A DNA stretch of 64,000 nt from an uncultured Oscillospiraceae bacterium (GTDB lineage Bacteria; Bacillota; Clostridia; Oscillospirales; Acutalibacteraceae), in NCBI GenBank assembly GCA_900539425.1, contig UQBX01000003.1, forward strand, positions 1 to 64,000, in the 5' to 3' direction. The first letter of the stretch is position 1; each line of letters begins with the position of its first letter. The position numbers and the translations under genes are program-made. The notes beneath the pieces are model-generated. The model was not told where the DNA came from, did not search any database, and saw nothing but the letters and a program-made list of their open reading frames with translations. Positions 26,890-34,016 of the stretch are shown piece after piece.

Positions 26890-29271
26890 ATGAAACGTAA
26901 TTTATTTAAACGGGCAATAGCGGTTATCCTGTCATTTGTGCTTGTAATGGCTGTTACACCTATGACGTCATTTGCAGAAGATACTGCAACCGTAACCAGT
27001 GAATACCAGCTGAAAACGGCTCTTGAAGATGATAATGTAAAGTATATTCATATCGCAAGCAGCTTTAGTTTTACCAGCGATCTGGATACTGATAAAACTA
27101 TAATTATTGATGATAATGTATCGCTTTCATGGGAGATGAAAACAGGTACTTTTGAAACAGGCAATCTTATTATTAACGGTTCCTTTATTGTTACAACCGA
27201 AGATTCTTTTGTGAGCAGACTTACTGTATGCGGACCTGTTGAAAACAACGGCACCGTTGAGGTGCGAAATATAGGGAAATGTTTATGGCGTTCACCTACA
27301 ACAGGCAGCGGAAATTTTATAGGTACTGAGGATACATATATTGATTACGGTGTGATGCCTGAGCAGATGCTGCCTGAAACCTGCAAAATAAACATTATGA
27401 AGGATTTTTCACTTACAGGAAAAGCCACAATTACTCTTGAGCAGAATGACTTAATACCAGGCAATACTGTTACTCCGTCTGTAAGCAACCTTATTGACGG
27501 TGTTGACATTGCGGAAGTTTTTAAGTTTACATGGAAAAATCCGCCTGTAACAAACCCTCTTTCAAACGAATCTTCCTATACTATTCCCGCCAGTATGAGC
27601 GGTAATAAGCTTCAGGTAAGCGTTTCATGCAAACCCGGCTATGCAATGGTTATGCCGAGCGGCACATTAGGAACGATTACTTCTGAGGTATATATTGTTG
27701 GCACCAGTGATTTTACAACATTCTATGTTGATGAGCTAAACGGAAGCAATAGTAATGTCGGCACAAAAGATAAGCCGCTTCAAACTATCTCATATGCTTT
27801 GAACAACATTGATGATAACGGAACTATCATACTTATGAATGACTATTATTCAAAGTATGACAATGTTTATATGTACGCTTTTTCAAAAAATATTACTGTT
27901 AAAAGCTCAACGAATGATAAGGTGATGTTTGTCCCTGATGAATCTATAAATATTGATGACGGCGTTACTGCTACGTTTGAAAATATTGATTTCGGCACAT
28001 CCCTTATTTCAATTACTCATCTTTATTCTCAATCCGACGGCACAGGAAATGTTGTGTTTAATAATTCAAAAGGCTCAATGCTTTATATAAGTGATGTTGC
28101 TTCAGTTACCGCTAAAAGCAGCGATATCGGCGGTAGTTTCAAACCATCGGAGACATTTTCTTTGATTAATTCAAGTTTCAGCGGCAGTTTTTCCTGCAAT
28201 AATTTTGAATCATCCGGTGATGTTGTTTTGCATCTGAACAGCAGTTCTCAGATAACAAACAGTATTTCCGTGGAGAACGGCAAACCTGTAGCTGTTGAGC
28301 CTCCCGATCCGGACAACGGATTTGTAGCAATAAAACTTCCCGATACATATAATTCGGACTGGACTTCTGAATTTGAAATTTATGATTCAATTAATGGTCG
28401 TTTTACGCTTAAACTTAGGAATATAGCTGACGGGCCATGCCTTGTTGTTACAGAAAAAGCCGTGGCTAACAGTCCGTTTCATATAGCTTTTGTTCCTGAA
28501 GAGAACGGTGCTGTTTCAAACGGTTTATATATAGGAACTGCTGATTACTATTGTGCAGCAGTAACTTCTGCCGTATGGAGCGGATATTCAGATACTGAGG
28601 GCAAAACGTGGCAGAAAGGGGATATCCCGGAACTTACAGTAGTTCTTACAACTGATTTCACACAGCAGTATACTGACAGCTATTATTTTGATGAAGATTT
28701 TGATCCATCCGGTTTCATTTTATATAATTGGGCTGATATAGAGAGACCTGCAAGATACTTTTATAAAGACGAATATGTTATCGGTGGGGTTGAAGCCGTT
28801 GTAAAACCTGGTCAAGGAGCTTCTAATGACGGCAGAAACTTTACTTTTACGCTTGTTTTTCCTGAAATAGGTGTTACACATTCTTTGATAAAGATTTCGT
28901 ATAAAGCACCTACTTGTACCGAAAACGGAAATATTGAATACTGGTATTGCAGTGACTGCGGCAAGTACTTTAGTGACGCCGCGGGAACTAAGATTATTTC
29001 TAAGGAAGATACTGTTATTCCTTCAACAGGTCATAAATATAAGTATTCGCACCATTTTGAAGAAAGTGACGGAACTTATCTTGTTTACAGCTGTACCGTT
29101 TGCAAAGACGAACACCAAGAACTCAAAGAAACAGTTGAAGAGGGATTTAAGAGTAATTTCAATAAATTGCGCGAAGATGTTGAAAACGGTTATCTCTACG
29201 ATGTTAACTATGACGGTCATATCAACTCTCGTGATTATGCAATAATTGAGGGATATCATAAAATTAGTTAA
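26890..29271 (+). CDS. Large secreted protein with beta-helix-like region and a dockerin-like end
   Basis: 793 residues. Signal peptide MKRNLFKRAIAVILSFVLVM ending SFAED. The first 250 residues are beta-rich. From about 278 comes FYVDELNGSNSNVGTKDKPL with LQTISYAL, the usual start of right-handed beta-helix domains of the pectate-lyase type. A Cys-rich piece near 680 (CTENGNIEYWYCSDCGKYFS) repeats a motif common in Firmicute cell-surface proteins. The last 25 residues hold DVNYDGHINSRDYAIIEGY, which has the D-x-N-x-D-G-x-I-N-x-x-D calcium loop of dockerin type I, but only one loop, whereas dockerins have two. It could be a surface-glycan-binding or cellulosome-related protein; no catalytic site was recognised. 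AT-rich upstream region 26715-26889 holds GAGAGGG just before the ATG. Confidence 0.75.
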   Translation: MKRNLFKRAIAVILSFVLVMAVTPMTSFAEDTATVTSEYQLKTALEDDNVKYIHIASSFSFTSDLDTDKTIIIDDNVSLSWEMKTGTFETGNLIINGSFIVTTEDSFVSRLTVCGPVENNGTVEVRNIGKCLWRSPTTGSGNFIGTEDTYIDYGVMPEQMLPETCKINIMKDFSLTGKATITLEQNDLIPGNTVTPSVSNLIDGVDIAEVFKFTWKNPPVTNPLSNESSYTIPASMSGNKLQVSVSCKPGYAMVMPSGTLGTITSEVYIVGTSDFTTFYVDELNGSNSNVGTKDKPLQTISYALNNIDDNGTIILMNDYYSKYDNVYMYAFSKNITVKSSTNDKVMFVPDESINIDDGVTATFENIDFGTSLISITHLYSQSDGTGNVVFNNSKGSMLYISDVASVTAKSSDIGGSFKPSETFSLINSSFSGSFSCNNFESSGDVVLHLNSSSQITNSISVENGKPVAVEPPDPDNGFVAIKLPDTYNSDWTSEFEIYDSINGRFTLKLRNIADGPCLVVTEKAVANSPFHIAFVPEENGAVSNGLYIGTADYYCAAVTSAVWSGYSDTEGKTWQKGDIPELTVVLTTDFTQQYTDSYYFDEDFDPSGFILYNWADIERPARYFYKDEYVIGGVEAVVKPGQGASNDGRNFTFTLVFPEIGVTHSLIKISYKAPTCTENGNIEYWYCSDCGKYFSDAAGTKIISKEDTVIPSTGHKYKYSHHFEESDGTYLVYSCTVCKDEHQELKETVEEGFKSNFNKLREDVENGYLYDVNYDGHINSRDYAIIEGYHKIS

Positions 29272-29275
29272 AATA

Positions 29276-29308
29276 AAGCCACCGGAAAATCCGGTGGCTT
29301 ATGTTTTT
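29276..29308. terminator. Bidirectional terminator between convergent genes
   Basis: AAGCCACCGG pairs with CCGGTGGCTT around AAAAT; TTTTT follows on the plus strand and TTTATTTT on the minus strand. It can end both the secreted-protein gene and the reverse transcriptase gene. Confidence 0.9.
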
Positions 29309-29328
29309 AATTATGAAATATCAAAAGA

Positions 29329-30285
29329 TTACTCAAGTGTTTTAACATCATGCTTGTAATTTATAAATTCTCTGTCTTCAGGATTTATCATCAATACATA
29401 ATTTATTTTACCGCACAGGTGGTTTATATAGCTTTGCTTTGTGTATTGACGCTTAATATTACAATGTTCCAAGTGACTTTCCACACCGAATTTTTTGCAA
29501 TAATATATTTCTTTTCGTATCTCTTTTCTGTAGCTTTCAGGAACCTGTATTTTATCATTGACCATTACTCCTGTAACAATCTGCTGTTTGTTTTTCGGGA
29601 TAACTATGGTCTTTTTTTCGTTAGGGTATAAATTCATTGAGTTAAGAAGTTTTGTAACTTTACTGACAACAAGATCCTTGCTGAAATCTCCAGAGAAAGT
29701 CATATCATCACAGTATCTGGTGTAAACTATATTTTTGTCAGAGCACCATTTACCTATAGCTTCATCAAATTTTTTCATAATAATGTTTGCTATAGCAGGA
29801 GCAGTAGAAGTTCCTTGTACAAGTGAACCTTTATAGCAGCATAGAGAAGCCAGAAGCTTTCCGACACGCAGTGAAAAATAGTTTTTATTAAATGCGTTGA
29901 GATACACACTGTCCTCTGAAATACTGCCGAAAAAATCCGATATATCCATTTTTAGGATGATTTTCTTGTTCAAATGAGGAATAGCGTTAGAAGTTAATTT
30001 TGCCCCTTTGTGATATGCAGTTGCATAAGACGATATAGGTATATTTTCAAGGTGCTTTATGAGTATTGCTCTTTGGATGTTTTTTAGATTGCCGTCAGGT
30101 ACAAGTATTTTTCTTATACCTCCGTTTTTCTTGGCAATTTCTTTTTTCCTGTAATGAAATTTTCTTGTTCTGTTAATGTAATACAAATACTGAATTGTAT
30201 ATCTATCATCAAAAAGTTCAATAAGTTTTTGATAATCTTCACATTCAATATATTGAATATCATTTTTTCTGCTTTTGTTTTTCAT
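29329..30285 (-). CDS. Retron-type reverse transcriptase
   Basis: 318 residues, the usual size of a stand-alone retron RT. Landmarks: 'KKNGGIRKILVPDGNLKNIQ' (motif 1-2), N100-A-I-P-H104, the NAxxH motif typical of retrons, motif A LKMDISDFFGSIS with Asp 114, QGTSTAPAIANI (157-168), the catalytic YCDD at 191-194 followed by MTFSG, and VTG at 237-239, the second retron hallmark, which recognises the msr RNA. It would make msDNA, a branched RNA-linked single-stranded DNA, from the adjacent RNA. ATG 30285 with GGTGA 5 bases upstream, 11 bases from the a2 repeat. No fused effector domain is seen at either end and no effector gene is adjacent. Gene ends at a terminator shared with the convergent secreted-protein gene. 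Confidence 0.92.
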   Translation of the reverse strand: MKNKSRKNDIQYIECEDYQKLIELFDDRYTIQYLYYINRTRKFHYRKKEIAKKNGGIRKILVPDGNLKNIQRAILIKHLENIPISSYATAYHKGAKLTSNAIPHLNKKIILKMDISDFFGSISEDSVYLNAFNKNYFSLRVGKLLASLCCYKGSLVQGTSTAPAIANIIMKKFDEAIGKWCSDKNIVYTRYCDDMTFSGDFSKDLVVSKVTKLLNSMNLYPNEKKTIVIPKNKQQIVTGVMVNDKIQVPESYRKEIRKEIYYCKKFGVESHLEHCNIKRQYTKQSYINHLCGKINYVLMINPEDREFINYKHDVKTLE

Positions 30286-30296
30286 AATTTCACCGT

Positions 30297-30482
30297 GGGC
30301 AGAGGCACAATAAAATCTGTATTCTTTTAGCTTTATGGTATTGCAAACGAAGTTTGCTGAAATAAAGCGTTAAAAAGAATGCTGAGGAAGCTTTTATTAA
30401 TATACAGTATGACTGCGACTCGCGGCCACTGCTTTCCTTGAAAGCAAAACGCTGCCTCTGCCCGTAAAGGGGAAGCCCCTAT
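30297..30482 (-). ncRNA. Retron msr-msd RNA
   Basis: Read on the minus strand from about 30482. Outside the repeat is a small GGGG-CTT-CCCC hairpin. The a1 arm GGGCAGAGGCA (30463-30453) pairs perfectly (11 bp) with the a2 arm TGCCTCTGCCC (30307-30297) just before the RT start. After a1 come AGC, the usual context of the branching G, then the msr hairpin GCTTTC-AAG-GAAAGC (30445-30431). The msd part is a long hairpin at 30380-30321: ATTCTTTT with AAAAGAAT, GCTTTAT with ATAAAGC, and the tip GCAAAC-TTC-GTTTGC. This order a1-msr-msd-a2-RT is that of known retrons. The exact branch point and msDNA ends cannot be fixed by eye. Confidence 0.85.
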
Positions 30483-30488
30483 GTGGCT

Positions 30489-30517
30489 ATTATAATCATA
30501 ATTTATTCTTTTTTCAA
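30489..30517 (-). promoter_or_regulatory. Retron promoter (sigma-A type)
   Basis: Minus strand: TTGAAA (30517-30512), 17-base spacer, perfect TATAAT (30494-30489). Transcription would start near 30482, about 20 bases before the a1 repeat. Confidence 0.85.
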
Positions 30518-30710
30518 TACTGCTGTTATTTACCATTCTAATCTTTTATGATAACGAATTATGAATGTAAATATATATTTATATAAATTCTTTTAATTTA
30601 ATTTGCTTATTTAATTGCAATTTAAGCCCTGTAGTGATATTCTTATAGAAGTGCATTTTATCGTTAATTTACGAGTATTTATTTTATGTTAGTTTTAAAT
30701 AGGGGTGGGA

Positions 30711-31607
30711 ATGATGATAAGAACACTTATAAACGGATTTTGTATGGCGCTTGCTGACAGCGTGCCGGGTGTATCGGGCGGAACGATAGCGCTGATACTT
30801 GGTTTTTATGATAATTTTATAGGATCTATACATGATCTTATTTATGCCGGCAAAGAAAAAAAGAAAACGGCGATTATTTATCTTTTAAAGTTGTTTGCCG
30901 GCTGGGCAGTGGGAATGCTTCTTGCAATTCTTGCGCTTACTGCTTTTTTTGAAAAGAATATATATGCTGTATCATCCCTCTTTTTAGGTTTTGTGCTCTG
31001 TTCTATTCCGGTTATTATGCAGGAAGAATGGAAAAGTATAAAGGGAAAATGGTTTAATCTTATTTTTACGGCTATAGGCATAGCTTTGGTTGTATTGCTT
31101 TCATATTTGAATACGTCTATTTCACAGAATGTCAGTGACCTTTCTCATTTAACTATTACGAGCGCTGTTTATATTTTTGTTGCAGGTGCTGTTGCTATAT
31201 GTGCAATGTTTTTGCCGGGAATTTCAGGCTCTACGGTTCTCCTTATTTTCGGTGTATATATGCCTATTTTAAATAGCGTTAAGGAACTTTTACATCTTAA
31301 GTTTGAATATCTTCCTGCGGTAATCGTTTTCGGCGTGGGTGTTCTTTCAGGCGCTGTGCTGTCAGTAAAAGGTATTCAGACTTGTCTTGAAAAATTCAGA
31401 AGTCAAACGGTTTACATGATAGTAGGGATGTTGATCGGCTCACTTTATGCTATTGTTATGGGCCCAACTACATTAAGTACCGCAAACCAGCCGCTTCTTC
31501 CCAATCATTTCAATATACTTTGGTTTATAATAGGAATTGCTATCATAGGCGCAATTCAGCTCATAAAGTATCTTAGTGAGAAAAATAAAAAAGAAAAGTC
31601 AGAATGA
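30711..31607 (+). CDS. DUF368 family membrane protein (PopT-type undecaprenyl phosphate translocase)
   Basis: About 299 residues with 8 or so membrane helices. The first lines, NGFCMALADSVPGVSGGTIA and LILGFYDNFIGSIH, and the internal repeat-like FLPGISGSTVLLIFGVYMPI, are characteristic of DUF368. Recent work assigns such proteins to recycling of undecaprenyl phosphate across the membrane, needed for cell-wall synthesis. AGGGGTGGGA lies directly before ATG 30711, so the next ATG at 30714 may be the true start. Stands alone, divergent from the retron across about 200 bases; these hold no gene beyond the retron promoter. Confidence 0.85.
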   Translation: MMIRTLINGFCMALADSVPGVSGGTIALILGFYDNFIGSIHDLIYAGKEKKKTAIIYLLKLFAGWAVGMLLAILALTAFFEKNIYAVSSLFLGFVLCSIPVIMQEEWKSIKGKWFNLIFTAIGIALVVLLSYLNTSISQNVSDLSHLTITSAVYIFVAGAVAICAMFLPGISGSTVLLIFGVYMPILNSVKELLHLKFEYLPAVIVFGVGVLSGAVLSVKGIQTCLEKFRSQTVYMIVGMLIGSLYAIVMGPTTLSTANQPLLPNHFNILWFIIGIAIIGAIQLIKYLSEKNKKEKSE

Positions 31608-31633
31608 TATTTTAATTTTATATTATAATTTTG

Positions 31634-31655
31634 CCGCCCGATTTTAATCGGGCGG
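31634..31655. terminator. GC-rich hairpin between DUF368 and EamA genes
   Basis: CCGCCCGATT pairs perfectly with AATCGGGCGG around TT. The T tail is poor (ATTTATATAT), so termination is likely but not certain. Confidence 0.65.
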
Positions 31656-31696
31656 ATTTATATATCCGCATATTTTTAGTGAATAGGGGATACATT

Positions 31697-32563
31697 ATGT
31701 GGATCATATCGGCAATTATGTCCGCATTTTTTGCAGGTGTTACTGCGGTTCTTGCAAAATGCGGGATAAAAAATACGGATTCAGATGTGGCAACAGCTAT
31801 ACGAACTATAGTTGTTCTTTTGTTTTCAGTGCTGATGACCTTTATTACCGGCTCATACCGGGATTTAGCTTCAATAGGCATCAGATCATTTGTTTTTTTA
31901 ATTCTTTCCGGAATTGCTACCGGTGCTTCATGGATCTGTTATTTCAAGGCTCTTTCAATGGGCGATGTAAATAAAGTGGTGCCTATTGATAAATCAAGTA
32001 CTGTCATTTCCGTGCTGCTCGCTATCATTATATTTAATGAAACAAATTATCTTTGGATAAAACTTGCGGGTACTGCTCTGCTTGCTGCAGGCATATTTCT
32101 TATGGTAGAAAAGAAGAAAACAGCTGATGTGCAGGAGAAAAGGCAATGGATAGTTTATGCGGTGTTATCCGCTGTATTTGCGGCGCTTACTTCAATCCTT
32201 GCTAAAATAGGCATAGAGAATGTAGAATCAAATCTGGCAACAGCAATTCGTACTTTTGTTGTTCTTTTTATGGCATGGATAATTGTGTTTGCAAAAGGAA
32301 AACAGAGACAGGTAATAGTTATTGATAAAAAAGAACTTGCCTTTATATGCCTTTCGGGTGTGGCAACAGGAGCTTCGTGGCTTTGCTATTATTACGCTAT
32401 ACAAATAGGTGTTGTAAGCGTTGTTGTTCCGATAGATAAGCTTAGTATAGTTGTGTCTATAATTTTTTCATACATAGTTTTCAAAGAAAAGTTGACTAAA
32501 AAGGCATTTGCAGGTCTTTGTCTTATGGTCTTTGCAACATTGCTGATGACAATTTTTGCCTGA
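31697..32563 (+). CDS. EamA (DMT) family transporter
   Basis: 288 residues with ten hydrophobic segments in two matching halves: 'FFAGVTAVLAKCGIKN' and 'VFAALTSILAKIGIEN', each later followed by 'SGIATGASWICYFKAL' / 'SGVATGASWLCYYYAI' and 'VVPIDKSSTVISVLLA' / 'VVPIDKLSIVVSIIFS'. This is the duplicated EamA drug/metabolite exporter fold. Substrate unknown. ATG 31697 with AGGGGAT about 7 bases upstream. Ends before a strong terminator. Confidence 0.88.
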   Translation: MWIISAIMSAFFAGVTAVLAKCGIKNTDSDVATAIRTIVVLLFSVLMTFITGSYRDLASIGIRSFVFLILSGIATGASWICYFKALSMGDVNKVVPIDKSSTVISVLLAIIIFNETNYLWIKLAGTALLAAGIFLMVEKKKTADVQEKRQWIVYAVLSAVFAALTSILAKIGIENVESNLATAIRTFVVLFMAWIIVFAKGKQRQVIVIDKKELAFICLSGVATGASWLCYYYAIQIGVVSVVVPIDKLSIVVSIIFSYIVFKEKLTKKAFAGLCLMVFATLLMTIFA

Positions 32564-32585
32564 ATTAAGATAGGGAACAGTAAAC

Positions 32586-32624
32586 AAAAAAGTGCTCATG
32601 GATAACTCCATGGGCACTTTTTTT
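32586..32624 (+). terminator. Rho-independent terminator after EamA gene
   Basis: AAAAAGTGCTCATGG pairs with CCATGGGCACTTTTT (one G-U) around ATAACT, with a T run. Confidence 0.92.
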
Positions 32625-32678
32625 AAAGAATAATTACTTGTCAATAAAATGTGTTAGTATGACAGATTTTATAAATAT

Positions 32679-32707
32679 AAAAAAGCGGCAGACTAATCTG
32701 CCGCTTT
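32679..32707 (-). terminator. Terminator of the tRNA-Ser transcript
   Basis: On the minus strand AAAGCGGCAGA-TTAG-TCTGCCGCTTT is followed by a T run. Confidence 0.88.
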
Positions 32708-32710
32708 ATG

Positions 32711-32798
32711 TGGCGGAGAGGATGGGATTCGAACCCATGTGGCTTTTGGCCAAACGGTTTTCAAGACCGCCTCGTTATGACCGCTTCGATACCTCTCC
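32711..32798 (-). tRNA. tRNA-Ser (anticodon UGA), CCA encoded
   Basis: Minus strand from 32798: acceptor GGAGAGG pairs with CCTCTCC; D arm with GAAGCGGTCATAACGAGGCG; anticodon arm CGGTC-TTGAAAA-CCG with anticodon TGA; a long variable arm (TTGGCCAAAAGCCA) as in class II tRNAs; T arm with GGTTCGAATCC; then discriminator G and an encoded CCA at 32713-32711. It is a monocistronic unit with its own promoter and terminator. Confidence 0.95.
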
Positions 32799-32812
32799 AT
32801 ATCGACTGGAAT

Positions 32813-32841
32813 ATAATATCACAGCTTTTTGCGGTTGTCAA
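32813..32841 (-). promoter_or_regulatory. Promoter of tRNA-Ser (sigma-A type)
   Basis: Minus strand: TTGACA (32841-32836), 17-base spacer, TATTAT (32818-32813), about 14 bases before the tRNA 5' end. Confidence 0.9.
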
Positions 32842-32848
32842 GAGTTAA

Positions 32849-33586
32849 TTATATAAAGTGTTTAAGTTTCTTCTGAAGTTGATATGCGTCGGAGTATCTT
32901 TTTGAAATTTGGATAGATGTTGTTTTTTCAATTATTTTTCCGAGTTTACCGGGAGGAATGGTAATTGAGGGGTGAACACCTGTAATCATTTTATTAAGAA
33001 CTATTCCGAGTGCATAAATATCGGTTGAACGGTTTGACTGAACTATGCCGAATTGCTCAGGCGCAGCGTATCCTACTGTTCCGAGAGATTCAGTATCAGA
33101 ATCGGCTTCTGAGTTCTGCATTCTTGCTATGCTGAGATCAATTAGATAAGCTTCTCCGTCGTTCCCTATAATTATATTTGACGGCTTTATATCCCTGTGA
33201 ATAACTTTTCTTTCGTGAAGTTCAATAAGGGCATTACAGAGCTGATAAGCGTATGTACAGGCGGTTTTAACGTCAATTATACCGTCTGCTATGATATTTT
33301 CCAAACACTCACCGTCTATGTATTCTTCAAGAGTTACAACATAATCCTCGGCAGAACAAACTTCCAGTATGTTTGCTAAATTCGGAATATTCCTGTTTTT
33401 TAGGCATCTGAAAACTTCATCGTTTCTGTTTGCCGATGTGCGCTTTACTATTTTTTTGCCGCTTTCTTTATGTGTGTAGATACAGATTGTACTTTTTTCT
33501 GTTTCTTTTATTACCGCTGTTTTTTCAAAAGATTTTTCAAGGGAATTGTTTATATATTCAAGCAATTCATTTCGCTCTTGAGTCAT
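32849..33586 (-). CDS. Serine/threonine protein kinase-like protein
   Basis: 245 residues, soluble. Hanks-type kinase motifs: a Lys in GKKIVKR (K45 or K48), hinge 'VVTLEEYIDGECLENI', catalytic loop HRDIKPSN with D132, K134 and N137, then D150-L-S in place of D-F-G, and YAAPEQFG (APE). A clear Gly-rich loop is missing, so the N-lobe is short. Most catalytic residues are kept, and an active kinase is likely. The ATG overlaps the stop of the HTH gene (ATGA, 33583-33586); it is the last gene of an operon LRR-membrane protein / HTH / kinase. Confidence 0.85.
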   Translation of the reverse strand: MTQERNELLEYINNSLEKSFEKTAVIKETEKSTICIYTHKESGKKIVKRTSANRNDEVFRCLKNRNIPNLANILEVCSAEDYVVTLEEYIDGECLENIIADGIIDVKTACTYAYQLCNALIELHERKVIHRDIKPSNIIIGNDGEAYLIDLSIARMQNSEADSDTESLGTVGYAAPEQFGIVQSNRSTDIYALGIVLNKMITGVHPSITIPPGKLGKIIEKTTSIQISKRYSDAYQLQKKLKHFI

Positions 33587-34008
33587 TTAAGCATTTCCTC
33601 TCCGTGCTCCGCAAGCAGATCGTTTGTCTGATATATGGAATATCCTTTGTTGATAGCATAGATAAGAATGCTGTCTCGCTTGATACGTGGGTAAAGTGCG
33701 GATTTACCGGAAATTCTAAGAGCTTCCTGACAGTCGTCAAGGCTAAGATTCATAGCAAGTGCTATTCTTATTATCTTATCTTTACTGGGGATTTTGCGTC
33801 CGTTAATAACATCATAAAAATAGCAGTAGCTCATATCTGCCTTATTTATAATATCTGATTTTGTTTTGCTTGATGTATCAACAGCTTTTTTCCAAAATTC
33901 CTTTATATCAACATTTATAAATGATGTTGGATTTTCCTCAAAATATCTGTCAAGATCTGTGTCTTGACCGCTGAGTTCTTCCATAAGATCATTAGTTCTT
34001 TTTGCCAT
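33583..34008 (-). CDS. Helix-turn-helix protein of the kinase operon
   Basis: 141 residues, no membrane segment. After an acidic N-terminus ('LSGQDTDLDRYFEENPTSF') comes an XRE-like HTH: 'SKTKSDIINKADMSYCYFYD', 'VINGRKIPSKDKIIRIALAM', 'NLSLDDCQEALRISGKSALY'. The C-terminus 'KRDSILIYAINKGYSIYQTN' looks like a partner-binding helix. AGGAGG lies 6 bases before the ATG, overlapping the end of the LRR gene. It may be a regulator or a substrate of the kinase; both are inferred from the shared operon. Confidence 0.7.
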   Translation of the reverse strand: MAKRTNDLMEELSGQDTDLDRYFEENPTSFINVDIKEFWKKAVDTSSKTKSDIINKADMSYCYFYDVINGRKIPSKDKIIRIALAMNLSLDDCQEALRISGKSALYPRIKRDSILIYAINKGYSIYQTNDLLAEHGEEMLK

Positions 34009-34016
34009 AGATCCTC

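Noticed and set aside
30333..30536. Minus-strand open frame of 67 codons upstream of the reverse transcriptase
   Set aside because: It lies entirely on the retron promoter, msr and msd; the paired structure explains the sequence and no good ribosome site precedes its ATG.
32638..32856. Plus-strand open frame containing a GFEPM...FSRPPRYDRFDTSP-like stretch
   Set aside because: It is the antisense of tRNA-Ser and its terminator, a well-known source of false genes.
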